A stretch of 64,000 bases of DNA, taken from positions 1-64,000 of the forward strand of contig NZ_JABEQQ010000002.1 of NCBI RefSeq assembly GCF_013184075.1, in the 5' to 3' direction. The position numbers and the translations under genes are program-made. Below, one piece after another: positions 24,725-32,000 of this stretch. The notes under the pieces are model-generated. The model was not told the origin of the DNA, did no database searches, and worked only from the letters and a program-made list of their open reading frames with translations. Numbering within the stretch: the first letter of the stretch is position 1; every line of letters begins with the position of its first letter. The DNA comes from Lentilactobacillus kribbianus. GTDB lineage: Bacteria > Bacillota > Bacilli > Lactobacillales > Lactobacillaceae.

Positions 24725-24920
24725 GTTAACAATTAATGACGATCGTATTTTAGACGCCTGGTTAACAGTTAAAAACGATGGTAACGATGATTCTTTGCAA
24801 AAATTAGAACATTTTATAGCAATTACTGATGGACGTTTTAAAGAATCAGATGGAGTTTTCGACCAAATTTTAAATGCTTGTGAAGCCATTATTACAAATA
24901 ACGAGGTGCATTGTGGTTAG
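24717..24920 (+). CDS. Small acidic phage protein (67 aa)
   Basis: Start at ATG 24717, just after GAGGTGG. The ATG at 24705 lies before that site and is unlikely. It is Asp/Glu-rich and predicted helical, with no recognised family. It overlaps the next gene by 8 nt. Confidence 0.6.
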   Translation: MTELTINDDRILDAWLTVKNDGNDDSLQKLEHFIAITDGRFKESDGVFDQILNACEAIITNNEVHCG

Positions 24921-25386
24921 TCCAACAGCCTTAAATAAGCATGGAAACAAGGTTTACTACAAAGATTGGGTCTTTGATAGCGAAAAAGAATACAAATTCT
25001 TCAAACGATTTATTGAAGGCAAGGTTGAAAGCTTTAAAGTTCACCCCAAATTTATGCTGAAGCCATTAGTTAAGCAAGATGAATTTAATTCCCCAGCTAT
25101 TAGCTATAAACCAGATGTAGTAACCTACGACAATCAAGGAAATATTGAACACGTCTATGACGTTAAAAACGGCTTTACGGTGTATTCGATTGATCCAGTG
25201 GTAAAGTTACGGTTCACTTTATTTGCGAGCCAATATGGCATTCCTGTGGAAGCTGTGGTAGTTAGAACGCATGACTTCAAAGTGATTGGATTTGGGACAA
25301 CTAAAACTCGCAAAACTAGTAATCCATGCGAAGCGTTAATCGTCAGAAATACAAATTATGATTGGCGAGAATCGCTTAAGGAGTAA
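24913..25386 (+). CDS. DUF1064-type phage nuclease
   Basis: The 157-aa protein has the layout of DUF1064, a PD-(D/E)XK nuclease family found in phage replication modules: SEKEYKFFKRFIEG (conserved Glu), SYKPDVVTYD (Asp) and VYDVKNGF (the DxK-like element), then KLRFTLFASQYGI. It probably acts as a resolvase or structure-specific nuclease. The start is GTG 24913 behind CGAGGTG. Longer starts would overlap the upstream gene heavily. Confidence 0.78.
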   Translation: MVSPTALNKHGNKVYYKDWVFDSEKEYKFFKRFIEGKVESFKVHPKFMLKPLVKQDEFNSPAISYKPDVVTYDNQGNIEHVYDVKNGFTVYSIDPVVKLRFTLFASQYGIPVEAVVVRTHDFKVIGFGTTKTRKTSNPCEALIVRNTNYDWRESLKE

Positions 25387-25390
25387 TTTT

Positions 25391-25804
25391 ATGAAATTAA
25401 AAAAGGTGACTCAAACTTTAATTAGTTTTTTTCAAAGTAAAGGAATTAAGGTCATGAGATATGACGCTTACTCAACCAACAGCATCTACTTAAAACTTGA
25501 TTATGGACTGTTGTACAGCATTCGTTTGAGTGACCACAAAGGTAAGCAGCACTTAAATTACAGATTTAATGTAATTAGAAACTACCAAGGCCCAAGGTAT
25601 ATGGCTTCGAAATATGGTTGGAAACGCGAGTTTTATGACTTAAATCCCGATGATTTAAATGATTTATGTATTAGGATTTTGCAATTAAGAAAGCAACAAT
25701 TATTGGAATTGGGGCTATATGGATACCAAAACGCCATGGAATATCGAAAACATAAAAATGCTGGTAGCAAAGGTTTTTGGAAACAGGCTAAAGACTTAGG
25801 CTAA
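25391..25804 (+). CDS. Phage protein of unknown function (137 aa)
   Basis: The basic, aromatic-rich soluble protein has a start at ATG 25391, 8 nt behind AAGGAG. Segments such as DYGLLYSIRLSDHKGKQHLNYRFN suggest a beta-sheet core followed by helices (LNDLCIRILQLRKQQLL). No family was recognised. It lies between a nuclease and an antirepressor gene. Confidence 0.65.
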   Translation: MKLKKVTQTLISFFQSKGIKVMRYDAYSTNSIYLKLDYGLLYSIRLSDHKGKQHLNYRFNVIRNYQGPRYMASKYGWKREFYDLNPDDLNDLCIRILQLRKQQLLELGLYGYQNAMEYRKHKNAGSKGFWKQAKDLG

Positions 25805-25845
25805 AAGTAAATCAAAATATTTTAAAAATGAAATGGGGAATTTTA

Positions 25846-26559
25846 ATGAACGACTTAGTAATTATGAAAAACCAGCAAGCGGTAACGAGTAGCTTGCAAG
25901 TAGCAGAAACATTTGGGAAAAGTCATCAACATGTTTTACGAGATTTGGATAATTTAAAAGAGGGTGTCCAAAATTGGACAGACCTATTTTATGAAGATGC
26001 TTACATTCACCCCCAAAATAAACAACAATATCGTGTTATCTACATGAACCGAGACGGATTCACATTGTTAGCCATGGGCTTCACAGGTAAGAAAGCATTA
26101 ACTTTCAAACTAAAATACATTGAAGCCTTTAATTCAATGGAAAAACAAATTCAAACGGGTTATTCAATTCCGGGCAGTTATGCCGAAGCATTAAAATTAG
26201 CAGCTGATCAAGCGGAGCAAATTGAGTTGCAGAAGCCAAAAGTATTATTTGCTGATTCAGTAGCCACTAGTCATACATCAATTTTAGTTGGCGATCTTGC
26301 AAAGATTTTGCGTGGTAACGGAGTAAATATCGGTGCCAACCGATTGTTTGAGTGGATGAGAAAGAACGGTTATCTGATCAGCGGTAATCGAACCGATCGC
26401 AATATGCCAACTCAGCGAGCGATGGATTTAGGGTTATTTAAAGTCAAGGAAACGGTGGTTAATCATTCTGATGGGCATACATCGATCAGTAAGACGCCTA
26501 AAGTCACCGGTAAAGGGCAGCAATATTTTATCGATAAATTTCTAAATGTTCCCGTGTAA
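25846..26559 (+). CDS. Rha-type antirepressor with KilAC-like C-terminus
   Basis: Of 237 aa, the N-terminal Rha domain (TSSLQVAETFGKSHQHVLRDLDNL, then FTLLAMGFTGKKALTFKLKYIEAFN) is followed by a helical linker. A C-terminal KilAC/ANT-type DNA-binding region follows (LAKILRGNGVNIGANRLFEWMRKNGYLI). Such proteins influence lytic growth by countering repressors. The start is ATG 25846 behind GGGGAA. An upstream ATG lacks a ribosome site. Confidence 0.85.
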   Translation: MNDLVIMKNQQAVTSSLQVAETFGKSHQHVLRDLDNLKEGVQNWTDLFYEDAYIHPQNKQQYRVIYMNRDGFTLLAMGFTGKKALTFKLKYIEAFNSMEKQIQTGYSIPGSYAEALKLAADQAEQIELQKPKVLFADSVATSHTSILVGDLAKILRGNGVNIGANRLFEWMRKNGYLISGNRTDRNMPTQRAMDLGLFKVKETVVNHSDGHTSISKTPKVTGKGQQYFIDKFLNVPV

Positions 26560-26570
26560 TAGGAGGTTAA

Positions 26571-27266
26571 GTGTTGTTTGCCAAAATAATTAGCCTGCAG
26601 GGCAACCAAGTAACCTTGCAGCTAGATGACGAATTGAATATGGATCAGCTCCAGCGATTCGCCAATGGCAAGCAACCAACCGCTGAGTTAACGATCCAAG
26701 ATGAACGGATGATTAGTCCAGATCAACGTAAGAAGATATTCGCTCTAATTCACGATGTGAGCCAGTTTACCGGATATGACGAAAGAGATGCCGAGATGGT
26801 ATTAAAGTATCGCTACTACGCTAAAACGGGCGCTGATAGCTTCTCAATGTCTAACTGTGATGTAACTACGGCTAATCAGTTCTTAACGTTTATATTGGAC
26901 TTCTGCTTTGAGTGGGATATTCCTTTTAGAACTAAATTGTGGGATTCAATTATTGTTGATTATCATCTTACACTTCAATGTATCATCCATAGAAAGTGTG
27001 TTATTTGTGGTAAGCACGCTGACTTACATCATGTAGATGTATTAGGGAATCGTAAACGTAATTTTACAGATCACCGTAAATTTAGATTTTTACCATTATG
27101 TAGAATTCATCATCAAGAAGCCGAAAATATTCCAGCATTAGAATTTGCACAAAAATATCAAGTTAGAGGTATCAAAATACCCGAGGATGATCTTGTAATG
27201 CTGGGAATTATGACTAGAAAGCAGATTATTTATTGGAATAAGCGATACGAGATGGAGGGGTCTTAG
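26571..27266 (+). CDS. Putative phage HNHc nuclease
   Basis: The 231-aa protein has an N-terminal SPP1/phage-specific domain (SPDQRKKIFALIHDVSQFTG) and a C-terminal HNH-type site with zinc-like cysteines: CIIHRKCVICGKHADLHHVD, then LCRIHHQEAE. This layout is common in phage replication regions. The start is GTG behind AGGAGG. The last 25 codons (DDLVMLGIMTRK...) have a second, diverged version at the 3' end of the next gene. That indicates a homing endonuclease inserted here and supplied a new tail. Confidence 0.8.
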   Translation: MLFAKIISLQGNQVTLQLDDELNMDQLQRFANGKQPTAELTIQDERMISPDQRKKIFALIHDVSQFTGYDERDAEMVLKYRYYAKTGADSFSMSNCDVTTANQFLTFILDFCFEWDIPFRTKLWDSIIVDYHLTLQCIIHRKCVICGKHADLHHVDVLGNRKRNFTDHRKFRFLPLCRIHHQEAENIPALEFAQKYQVRGIKIPEDDLVMLGIMTRKQIIYWNKRYEMEGS

Positions 27267-27267
27267 T

Positions 27268-28128
27268 ATGATTTGGAAACCAATAAAAGGATATGAAGGG
27301 TTGTATGAAGTTAATGAAAGGGGCCAGGTCAAAAGCTTATATAGGGAGTTCACTAACAGAGGGGGAACTATAAACCATGTTAAGGAACGTATATTGAAAC
27401 CGAGTGTTAACAAGAGATGTCCCGGAACTTTCACCTACGGATTGACTGATAAAAGAGGAAAAACACATACACATTTTTTACACGTTCTAGTAGCGGAAAC
27501 TTTCAATAGATATGTTCCGTTTCCAAGTTTGAAAGGCGAAGTTTGGAAAAGCATTAATTCTATGTATCAAGTATCTAATATGGGGCGTATTCGATCTAAT
27601 CGAAGGGTATTTGACTACTCTAATAACTCCTATACTGATTGGAAATTATTAATCCCAGGAAATAACGGTAAAGGATATCTATATGTTCACGGTGATAATC
27701 AAAATCGATTAGGATATGTCCACAGACTTGTGGCAGAGGCTTTTATTGAAAATCCTAAAGGCTTAAAAGAAATAAATCATAAAGACGGAGATAAAAGCAA
27801 TAATAAATCTGAAAATTTAGAGTGGACTGATCGTAAAGGGAACATTACTCATGCTTATAAAAAAGGCTTAATCGGAAGTGGTGTTAAGCATTGGGATTCA
27901 AAATTGAATATAGATGATATTCAAAATATTTTTCATCTGAGTTTCAAAGGAATTACTCAAAGAGAAATCAGTAAAGAAATAGGTGTTTCTCAGAACACCA
28001 TAAGTGATGTTTTAAGAGGAAGATATTATAAAAATGAAATTAATGATTTATGCCAGAACGATGACCTGATTAGGTTACACATCATGACCAGAAAACGAAT
28101 GGATGAAATTGATGAAGGAGTGAGTTAA
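27268..28128 (+). CDS. Free-standing HNH homing endonuclease (NUMOD4-HNH-HTH)
   Basis: Of 286 aa, two NUMOD4-like modules (WKPIKGYEGLYEVNERGQVKS and the copy EVWKSINSMYQVSNMGRIRS) are followed by an HNH_3 site (VHRLVAEAFIENP, INHKDGDKSNN, NLEWTDRKGN). A C-terminal helix-turn-helix (QREISKEIGVSQNTISDVLRG) probably gives DNA specificity. It starts one base after the HNHc stop. Its final 22 residues (DDLIRLHIMTRKRM...) match the HNHc C-terminus rather than any endonuclease domain, so they are the displaced original end of that gene. Confidence 0.88.
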   Translation: MIWKPIKGYEGLYEVNERGQVKSLYREFTNRGGTINHVKERILKPSVNKRCPGTFTYGLTDKRGKTHTHFLHVLVAETFNRYVPFPSLKGEVWKSINSMYQVSNMGRIRSNRRVFDYSNNSYTDWKLLIPGNNGKGYLYVHGDNQNRLGYVHRLVAEAFIENPKGLKEINHKDGDKSNNKSENLEWTDRKGNITHAYKKGLIGSGVKHWDSKLNIDDIQNIFHLSFKGITQREISKEIGVSQNTISDVLRGRYYKNEINDLCQNDDLIRLHIMTRKRMDEIDEGVS

Positions 28129-28129
28129 A

Positions 28130-28534
28130 TTGCCAATCACTTTTAGCAAGGCAGCTGAAAAACGATTAAAGCCCAAACAAAAGCAAATGTATCAGTTGCT
28201 GTATCAACTAGAAGACGAAGATAAGGACTGGGCAAAAAGAAATAAAGATAGTTCCAAGTTGGCTAAATTACAGTCACTGTTTCAACCAAAGGAAACATAT
28301 ACTCCAAGAAATCCTAGAAAAGATACTTATTCGCATTATGAAGCGGTTGTTGGTACTACGGTTATTGCGGACGGTTCAACAGTATCCGATATTGCCAAAG
28401 CTTTAGAAGTTTCTTCAACGTTAGCTGAAGGATATCGCTCGAGAAGAAATAATAAAAATCCTAAGGGCATTGTCATCATGAAGATTGGCGATTGTTGCCA
28501 GATTGGAGAGCATTGTGGCAAACATAAAAATTAG
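28130..28534 (+). CDS. Phage protein of unknown function (134 aa)
   Basis: The start is TTG 28130 behind AAGGAGTGAG. The N-terminal half is strongly basic (KAAEKRLKPKQKQMYQ). The C-terminal half contains an HTH-like stretch (STVSDIAKALEVSSTLAEGYRS) and a Cys/His-rich end (CCQIGEHCGKHK) that could bind metal. No family was named. It overlaps the next ORF by 20 nt. Confidence 0.6.
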   Translation: MPITFSKAAEKRLKPKQKQMYQLLYQLEDEDKDWAKRNKDSSKLAKLQSLFQPKETYTPRNPRKDTYSHYEAVVGTTVIADGSTVSDIAKALEVSSTLAEGYRSRRNNKNPKGIVIMKIGDCCQIGEHCGKHKN

Positions 28535-28916
28535 GCAGTACGACAAAAATAAGCATTTGCTACACATTTACTATAGTGTTCGGCAAGCGGCACTTCATAC
28601 TGGATTATCTTTAGGAACCATAGGAACAAACATTTATTCCAAAGAGCATTTTAACAAGCAAACCCAATGCTATTTTTTAAAGGACGGCGACAAGTTTGCT
28701 AATCATGCTAACTATAAGATTGGTCAAAATGTCGTTGCTGATAATTTCCGCTGGGATAGGATAACCTACCGCAATATAGCTGGTACGGTTATTAAAGTTT
28801 ATGAGAACAGCGTCTGTTTGGATATTTCGGATGCTGAGAACATACCGGATGAGATTAAAGCGCAATTATGTCGCCGGATTGTCGTTAGTAAGCGACTGTT
28901 AAGGCTATTGAAATAA
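28515..28916 (+). CDS. Phage protein of unknown function (133 aa), parent of a downstream duplicate
   Basis: GTG 28515 with GGAGAG six bases upstream starts the protein. An earlier frame start would be inside the previous gene without a ribosome site. The N-terminal part resembles a small HTH/AP2-like element (VRQAALHTGLSLGTIGTNIYS). The C-terminal part (IKVYENSVCLDISDAE, LCRRIVVSKRLL) is repeated at 29603-29755 as a decayed copy. Function unknown. Confidence 0.65.
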   Translation: MANIKIRQYDKNKHLLHIYYSVRQAALHTGLSLGTIGTNIYSKEHFNKQTQCYFLKDGDKFANHANYKIGQNVVADNFRWDRITYRNIAGTVIKVYENSVCLDISDAENIPDEIKAQLCRRIVVSKRLLRLLK

Positions 28917-28937
28917 TAATTTGATTGGAGAAAATAA

Positions 28938-29438
28938 ATGCAAAGACAAAAAGCAAAGAGTGATGAATGGTACACACCCGCAAGTGCCGTTAAGGTTATC
29001 GAACCTTACGTTAAAGACTTCAAAAAAATCTGGTGCCCGTTTGACACTTCAAAAAGTGAGTTTGTTAAAGTGTTGTCGAAAAACCATGAAGTTGTTTACA
29101 GCCATATTTCTGAGGGTGGGGACTTCTTTAGCACATATAAAGATTGTGACGCTATTGTGAGTAACCCGCCTTTCAGCAAGAAAAATGAAATTTATAAACG
29201 ACTATTTGAATTAGGAAAACCGTTCGCAATGATTGGTAACATGGCCGGATTGTTTGATGCGAAGAAACGATTAAAATTGTTTCAAGAACACGAATACGAA
29301 ATTTTAGTGATGTATCCAAGAGTTAAATTTATTAATCCAGACAATTTGGAATTAAATTCGCCAACTTATCAATCCAACTACATTTGTCACAATATTTTGC
29401 CAGAGAAAATAATTCTAAAAGATATGACAGAGGTGTAG
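28938..29438 (+). CDS. Phage adenine methyltransferase-like protein
   Basis: The 166-aa protein resembles phage DNA N6-adenine methyltransferase-fold proteins. It begins KSDEWYTPASAV, followed by the target-base motif NPPF (SNPPFSKKNEIYKRL) and AMIGNMAGLFDAKKR. A clear Gly-rich SAM-binding motif is not visible, and the protein is short. It may therefore be a reduced enzyme or a relative with another role. Host-restriction evasion is the usual role in phages. GGAGAAA lies before the ATG. Confidence 0.7.
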   Translation: MQRQKAKSDEWYTPASAVKVIEPYVKDFKKIWCPFDTSKSEFVKVLSKNHEVVYSHISEGGDFFSTYKDCDAIVSNPPFSKKNEIYKRLFELGKPFAMIGNMAGLFDAKKRLKLFQEHEYEILVMYPRVKFINPDNLELNSPTYQSNYICHNILPEKIILKDMTEV

Positions 29439-29516
29439 TAAACCTGCAGAAAAAAGTGCTGTTATATCGACTTTTATAGCTATTATCTGCAGAAAATCTG
29501 CAGTAAATAGAAAGAA

Positions 29517-29594
29517 ATGGTTTCACAAGTATGTTGTTTGCCAAAATGGTTAGAATGGATGAACGAAATAGATAAGGAGGTAGCTAATGGCTAA
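29517..29594 (+). CDS. Very small ORF or gene remnant (25 aa)
   Basis: ATG 29517 to TAA 29594 encodes a 25-residue peptide with the protein-like run LPKWLEWMNEIDKEVANG. It overlaps the ATG at 29587, as operon genes do. The upstream ribosome site is weak (AGAAAG), so it may be the 3' end of a deleted gene. It lies beside the decayed duplicate, which favours a rearrangement scar. Confidence 0.35.
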   Translation: MVSQVCCLPKWLEWMNEIDKEVANG

Positions 29595-29755
29595 AAATAA
29601 GCAATATAGCTGGCACCATCATTAAAGTTTATGAGAACAGCGTCTGTTTGGATATTTCCGAAACCGATAGTATGCCAGACAATATCAAAATTCAATTATG
29701 TAGAAAAATTGTTGTTAGCAAGGATTTACTGAAAGGGGTCGGTGAAGATGACTGA
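29587..29755 (+). pseudogene. Decayed partial duplicate of the 28515-28916 gene
   Basis: From about 29603 the DNA closely matches 28770-28905. A 20-base run shared by both copies starts TTAAAGTTTATGAGAACAGC, and the encoded tail VYENSVCLDIS...LCRKIVVSK repeats that of the upstream gene. The local ATG 29587 (behind AAGGAGG) is one base out of frame with the duplicated part and stops after 12 codons. The copy lacks its 5' half and is frameshifted, so it is probably not functional. Confidence 0.7.
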
Positions 29756-29903
29756 TTACGCAGTTTATAAAAATCACCATTTAATTGCATATGGAGCAAC
29801 CATGAAGATTGCTAGGTATTTGCATTGCAAGCCAAGTCAAGTTGCTCACTATGCCCAAAGGAATAACAAAAATCACTCTTACCGAGTGATAAGAATGAAC
29901 TAG
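29748..29903 (+). CDS. Small phage protein (51 aa)
   Basis: ATG 29748 follows AAAGGGGTCGGTG and ends at TAG 29903. The product is His/Lys/Tyr-rich, with an HTH-like stretch (GATMKIARYLHCKPSQVAHYAQ). Such short DNA-binding-like proteins are frequent in phage early regions. It overlaps the decayed copy upstream. Confidence 0.55.
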   Translation: MTDYAVYKNHHLIAYGATMKIARYLHCKPSQVAHYAQRNNKNHSYRVIRMN

Positions 29904-29913
29904 GAGAGCCAAT

Positions 29914-30099
29914 ATGGAAATTTATGCTGTGAAATTTAATGACGCTGTTTATTTGAAAAAATACAAGTATATGGTTGACGAGGTCATGATCACAAGTGAT
30001 ATATCTGATATTTATTTCTTTGATAATTATGACGAAGCTAAAGACGTGGCTGAAGATGTCAACGGTTATGTAACTACATTCAGTGAGGTGAAACCATGA
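29914..30099 (+). CDS. Small acidic phage protein (61 aa)
   Basis: It lies behind TAGGAGAG and is Asp/Glu/Tyr-rich, with no recognised family. It overlaps the next start by 4 nt (ATGA-type coupling), supporting expression in one early operon. Confidence 0.6.
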   Translation: MEIYAVKFNDAVYLKKYKYMVDEVMITSDISDIYFFDNYDEAKDVAEDVNGYVTTFSEVKP

Positions 30100-30329
30100 T
30101 TATGTATTTAGCATATTCAACCGAGTATTCCAGTGAAAACAACGAAGTCGGTGCTACTAATCCGATAGGAGTTTTTAAAACAAGAAAAAAGGCTGTTAGC
30201 GTTATTCAAGATCTATCTCAAATTGATCACTCTATGAAGTTTAAATCTGGCAACATCATTGAAGATTTTATTTCAAATAACGCCCAAGGGTTAATTTACA
30301 CCGTAACACCGGTTGAAGTGGAGGAATAA
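30096..30329 (+). CDS. Small phage protein (77 aa)
   Basis: ATG 30096 is coupled to the previous gene and lies behind GAGGTG. The soluble protein contains FKTRKKAVSVIQDLSQI and an acidic C-terminus (EVEE). The layout (beta start, helix, beta end) resembles small alpha/beta proteins repeated in such operons. Function unknown. Confidence 0.6.
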   Translation: MIMYLAYSTEYSSENNEVGATNPIGVFKTRKKAVSVIQDLSQIDHSMKFKSGNIIEDFISNNAQGLIYTVTPVEVEE

Positions 30330-30331
30330 CG

Positions 30332-30649
30332 ATGGAAAATTCAGAACGAAAATATGTACTTATGACTTCTAAGCATGCGTCGGTAGAACACCCTTTGTTT
30401 TGGGGTAGTCGCACTAAAGATAATGAAAAACGTTCATTTGGCGGATATACAAGCGATCCTAACAAAGCTGAACTTTACTCAATGGACGATATTATCCAAA
30501 AATTCGGTCCGAGTGAAACTTTACTTGGATATACAGCTAAAAATTTAGGAACTCATATTCTTGAGTATAGTTTCAGTGATTGGGTGTTTAAATCTAAGTC
30601 TGACGATGTGTTTATAACGTTGCTAAGTGAAGCGATGGCATTAAAATAA
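30332..30649 (+). CDS. Phage protein of unknown function (105 aa)
   Basis: It starts 2 nt after the previous stop behind GGAGGAA. Features are KYVLMTSKHASVEHPLFWG near the start and a central GGYTSDPNKAELYSMDD segment. No recognised domain, no membrane segment. Confidence 0.6.
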   Translation: MENSERKYVLMTSKHASVEHPLFWGSRTKDNEKRSFGGYTSDPNKAELYSMDDIIQKFGPSETLLGYTAKNLGTHILEYSFSDWVFKSKSDDVFITLLSEAMALK

Positions 30650-30669
30650 CAATTTTATTGGAGAAAATT

Positions 30670-30792
30670 ATGAATAGCGATGAATTAACGGAAGATCAAA
30701 AGAAGTATGCGGCGTTTCTATCTATGATGGGAGCTAGTGATGAAGAAATTGACAAGGCATTAAAAAGGGAGAGTAGCAATGACAACCATTAA
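30670..30792 (+). CDS. Small acidic phage protein (40 aa)
   Basis: ATG 30670 lies behind TTGGAGAAA. The short helical acidic product (ELTEDQKKYAAFL, GASDEEIDKAL) overlaps the next gene by 14 nt. No family was recognised. Confidence 0.5.
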   Translation: MNSDELTEDQKKYAAFLSMMGASDEEIDKALKRESSNDNH

Positions 30793-31102
30793 GCCAAGCT
30801 ATTATCGCAATAGTGATTTGGATTGGTATGACGCCTTTGGCAAGTTAGCCAGTCCAAAGTTGGATCCTGAAGAAAGTTTTTTAGTGGGAAACATTGGGAA
30901 ATATAACTTACGGTTTCCAGAGAAGAACGGCATTGAAGATGTCAAAAAGGCATTTTATAGCCAGTTTCGCTTACTAAAACATGTAGCTGAAAAATTGGAG
31001 CAAAACGGCGACTATATTTTTCTTGATGATATTTTATCACCAGGAGATATTGATTTCTTAATTAGTCATCAACCTAAACAGAAAGAATTACATTCACAAT
31101 AG
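30779..31102 (+). CDS. DUF3310-like phage protein
   Basis: The 107-aa protein has the pattern of DUF3310: an N-terminal SYYRNSDLDWYDAFGKL, then SFLVGNIGKYNLRFPEKNGIEDVKKA, where the family usually shows GN..KY..R...KNG..D...A. Function is unknown even in better-studied phages. GGGAGAG precedes the ATG. It is the last early gene before a hairpin and the late regulator. Confidence 0.7.
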   Translation: MTTIKPSYYRNSDLDWYDAFGKLASPKLDPEESFLVGNIGKYNLRFPEKNGIEDVKKAFYSQFRLLKHVAEKLEQNGDYIFLDDILSPGDIDFLISHQPKQKELHSQ

Positions 31103-31114
31103 CATTGCAGATAA

Positions 31115-31140
31115 CAAAAAAGCCGCCCCGGCAGGCGACT
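31115..31140 (-). terminator. Minus-strand terminator-like hairpin
   Basis: On the minus strand GTCGCC pairs with GGCGGC (one G-U) and runs into T6. On the plus strand the same stem has no T-run after it. It could block antisense transcription coming from the late region. Confidence 0.5.
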
Positions 31141-31153
31141 TAATAGAGCTTCT

Positions 31154-31206
31154 TATTTCAATTAGCCAATACCTAATTATATCATTCACAATAACTAATT
31201 GAAATA
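31154..31206 (+). repeat. Long hairpin before arpU
   Basis: Perfect 12-bp arms TATTTCAATTAG and CTAATTGAAATA surround a 29-nt loop. The 3' arm ends 7 nt before the GAGG of the late-regulator gene, so it could affect its translation or act as an operator. Confidence 0.55.
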
Positions 31207-31225
31207 GAGGAAAGAGGCGCTATTA

Positions 31226-31684
31226 GTGTATTTTGGAAGAATTAATAAAGATAAAACAATAGAAAATTCCAGACGAGTTTTAGAAAAATATGAATACATG
31301 CACAATATAGAGTTGAGAGAATTGGTTTCGCTTCAATCACCAATTATGAGTGATGAACCTAAAGCGCAAAATGTTAATAATTCAAGTGAAGATAAGGCTA
31401 TCAGGTTTGTTCAAGCGAAATCGTACTGTAGCACGGTTAGAAATGCTATTGAAGTCATTGAAAATGAAGTTTACCGAATTATTTTGCAAGATACATATTT
31501 GGTTTCAAACTTTCAAGGTAATCGTAGCGTAATGGACCATATTGCAAGTAGCGGTAACCGAATTGAAGAAGCACAATTTTATCGCATTAAAAATGAGGCG
31601 TTAATTTGTTTCGCTGAGGTTTGTCCTCCGGTTTACATCGACAATGATATGCAGAAAACATTCGAACTACTTGCTTTCAGATGA
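31226..31684 (+). CDS. ArpU-family late transcription regulator
   Basis: The 152-aa protein is of the ArpU/RinA-like type that sits just before the terminase genes and switches on late transcription. Signs are the position, the size, and the helical C-terminal half (VIENEVYRIILQDTYL, NRIEEAQFYRIKNEALICFAEV) resembling a sigma-4-like HTH. The start is GTG behind AAAGAGGCG. The four phased TGATAG boxes begin exactly in its stop codon and are the natural candidate for its own binding site. Confidence 0.8.
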   Translation: MYFGRINKDKTIENSRRVLEKYEYMHNIELRELVSLQSPIMSDEPKAQNVNNSSEDKAIRFVQAKSYCSTVRNAIEVIENEVYRIILQDTYLVSNFQGNRSVMDHIASSGNRIEEAQFYRIKNEALICFAEVCPPVYIDNDMQKTFELLAFR

Positions 31685-31742
31685 TAGTAAATTGATAGAA
31701 ACATGATAGGCAAATGATAGTAATAAAGCGGTATTATGATAC
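31682..31742 (+). promoter_or_regulatory. Phased TGATAG boxes and late promoter
   Basis: TGATAG occurs at 31682, 31693, 31704 and 31715, exactly 11 bp apart (one helical turn). TGATAC follows at 31737, 22 bp further. A -10 box TATTAT (31732-31737) lies just downstream of the boxes, inside a palindrome CGGTAT-tatg-ATACCG. No good -35 is present, as expected for an activator-dependent late promoter. Binding by the ArpU-like protein is inferred. Transcription would start near 31744. Confidence 0.7.
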
Positions 31743-31768
31743 CGTGAAATAATTAGGAACGCCTCGAA

Positions 31769-31812
31769 GTTGTCGCTAGGAGCTTCAAGCTGGTTCGATT
31801 CCAGCTGGCAAC
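31769..31812 (+). ncRNA. tRNA-like minihelix A (44 nt)
   Basis: GTTGTCG pairs with TGGCAAC (7 bp, with two G-U pairs). A 13-nt connector CTAGGAGCTTCAA leads into a T-arm GCTGG-TTCGATT-CCAGC. D-arm and anticodon stem are absent. The TAGGAGC of the connector equals the loop of a hairpin in unit C. It is the first element of the structured late leader RNA. Confidence 0.6.
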
Positions 31813-31816
31813 ATTT

Positions 31817-31913
31817 GCTGACTAGAAAGTAATTCCATTGATAAAACTCCTTTCTAAAGTATAAATACATTTGCAATGTGTTCAAAACCAAATACCAATT
31901 TCATCTAGTCAGC
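31817..31913 (+). ncRNA. Hairpin between tRNA-like units A and B
   Basis: A perfect 10-bp stem GCTGACTAGA/TCTAGTCAGC closes a 77-nt domain with internal pairing (AGAAAG/CTTTCT). It ends one base before unit B begins. Confidence 0.55.
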
Positions 31914-31914
31914 T

Positions 31915-31964
31915 AACTTAGACGTGTAGGACGCAGAAGAGTGGTTCGATTCCACTGCTAAGTT
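31915..31964 (+). ncRNA. tRNA-like minihelix B (50 nt)
   Basis: AACTTAG pairs perfectly with CTAAGTT (7 bp). An 18-nt connector containing GTAGGACGC leads into a T-arm AGTGG-TTCGATT-CCACT. One unpaired G separates T-stem and acceptor, as in element E. No D-arm or anticodon stem. Confidence 0.6.
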
Positions 31965-31967
31965 ATT

Positions 31968-31991
31968 ATCACTATCACGCCTGGTAGTGAT
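31968..31991 (+). ncRNA. Hairpin between units B and C
   Basis: ATCACTA pairs with TAGTGAT around a 10-nt loop. It separates two tRNA-like units. Confidence 0.5.
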
Positions 31992-32000
31992 TGTTCAGGA

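Noticed and set aside
27268-28128. Group I intron around the homing endonuclease
   Set aside because: The endonuclease ORF directly abuts both neighbours, leaving no space for intron core sequence. A free-standing homing gene is the better reading.
29445-29510. Three CTGCAG copies within about 60 bases
   Set aside because: Noted as a local repeat near a rearrangement scar, but nothing else supports a function.
31682-31742. CRISPR-like repeat array
   Set aside because: The repeats are only 6 bp, phased at 11 bp with no room for spacers. A regulator-binding array fits better. No CRISPR array or cas gene was seen in the window.
31769-31964. Ordinary full-length tRNAs in the phage late leader
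   Set aside because: No 5' acceptor strand lies at the distance needed for a normal 73-90 nt tRNA. The matching strands are only 44-50 nt apart, and D-arm and anticodon stem are missing in units A and B.
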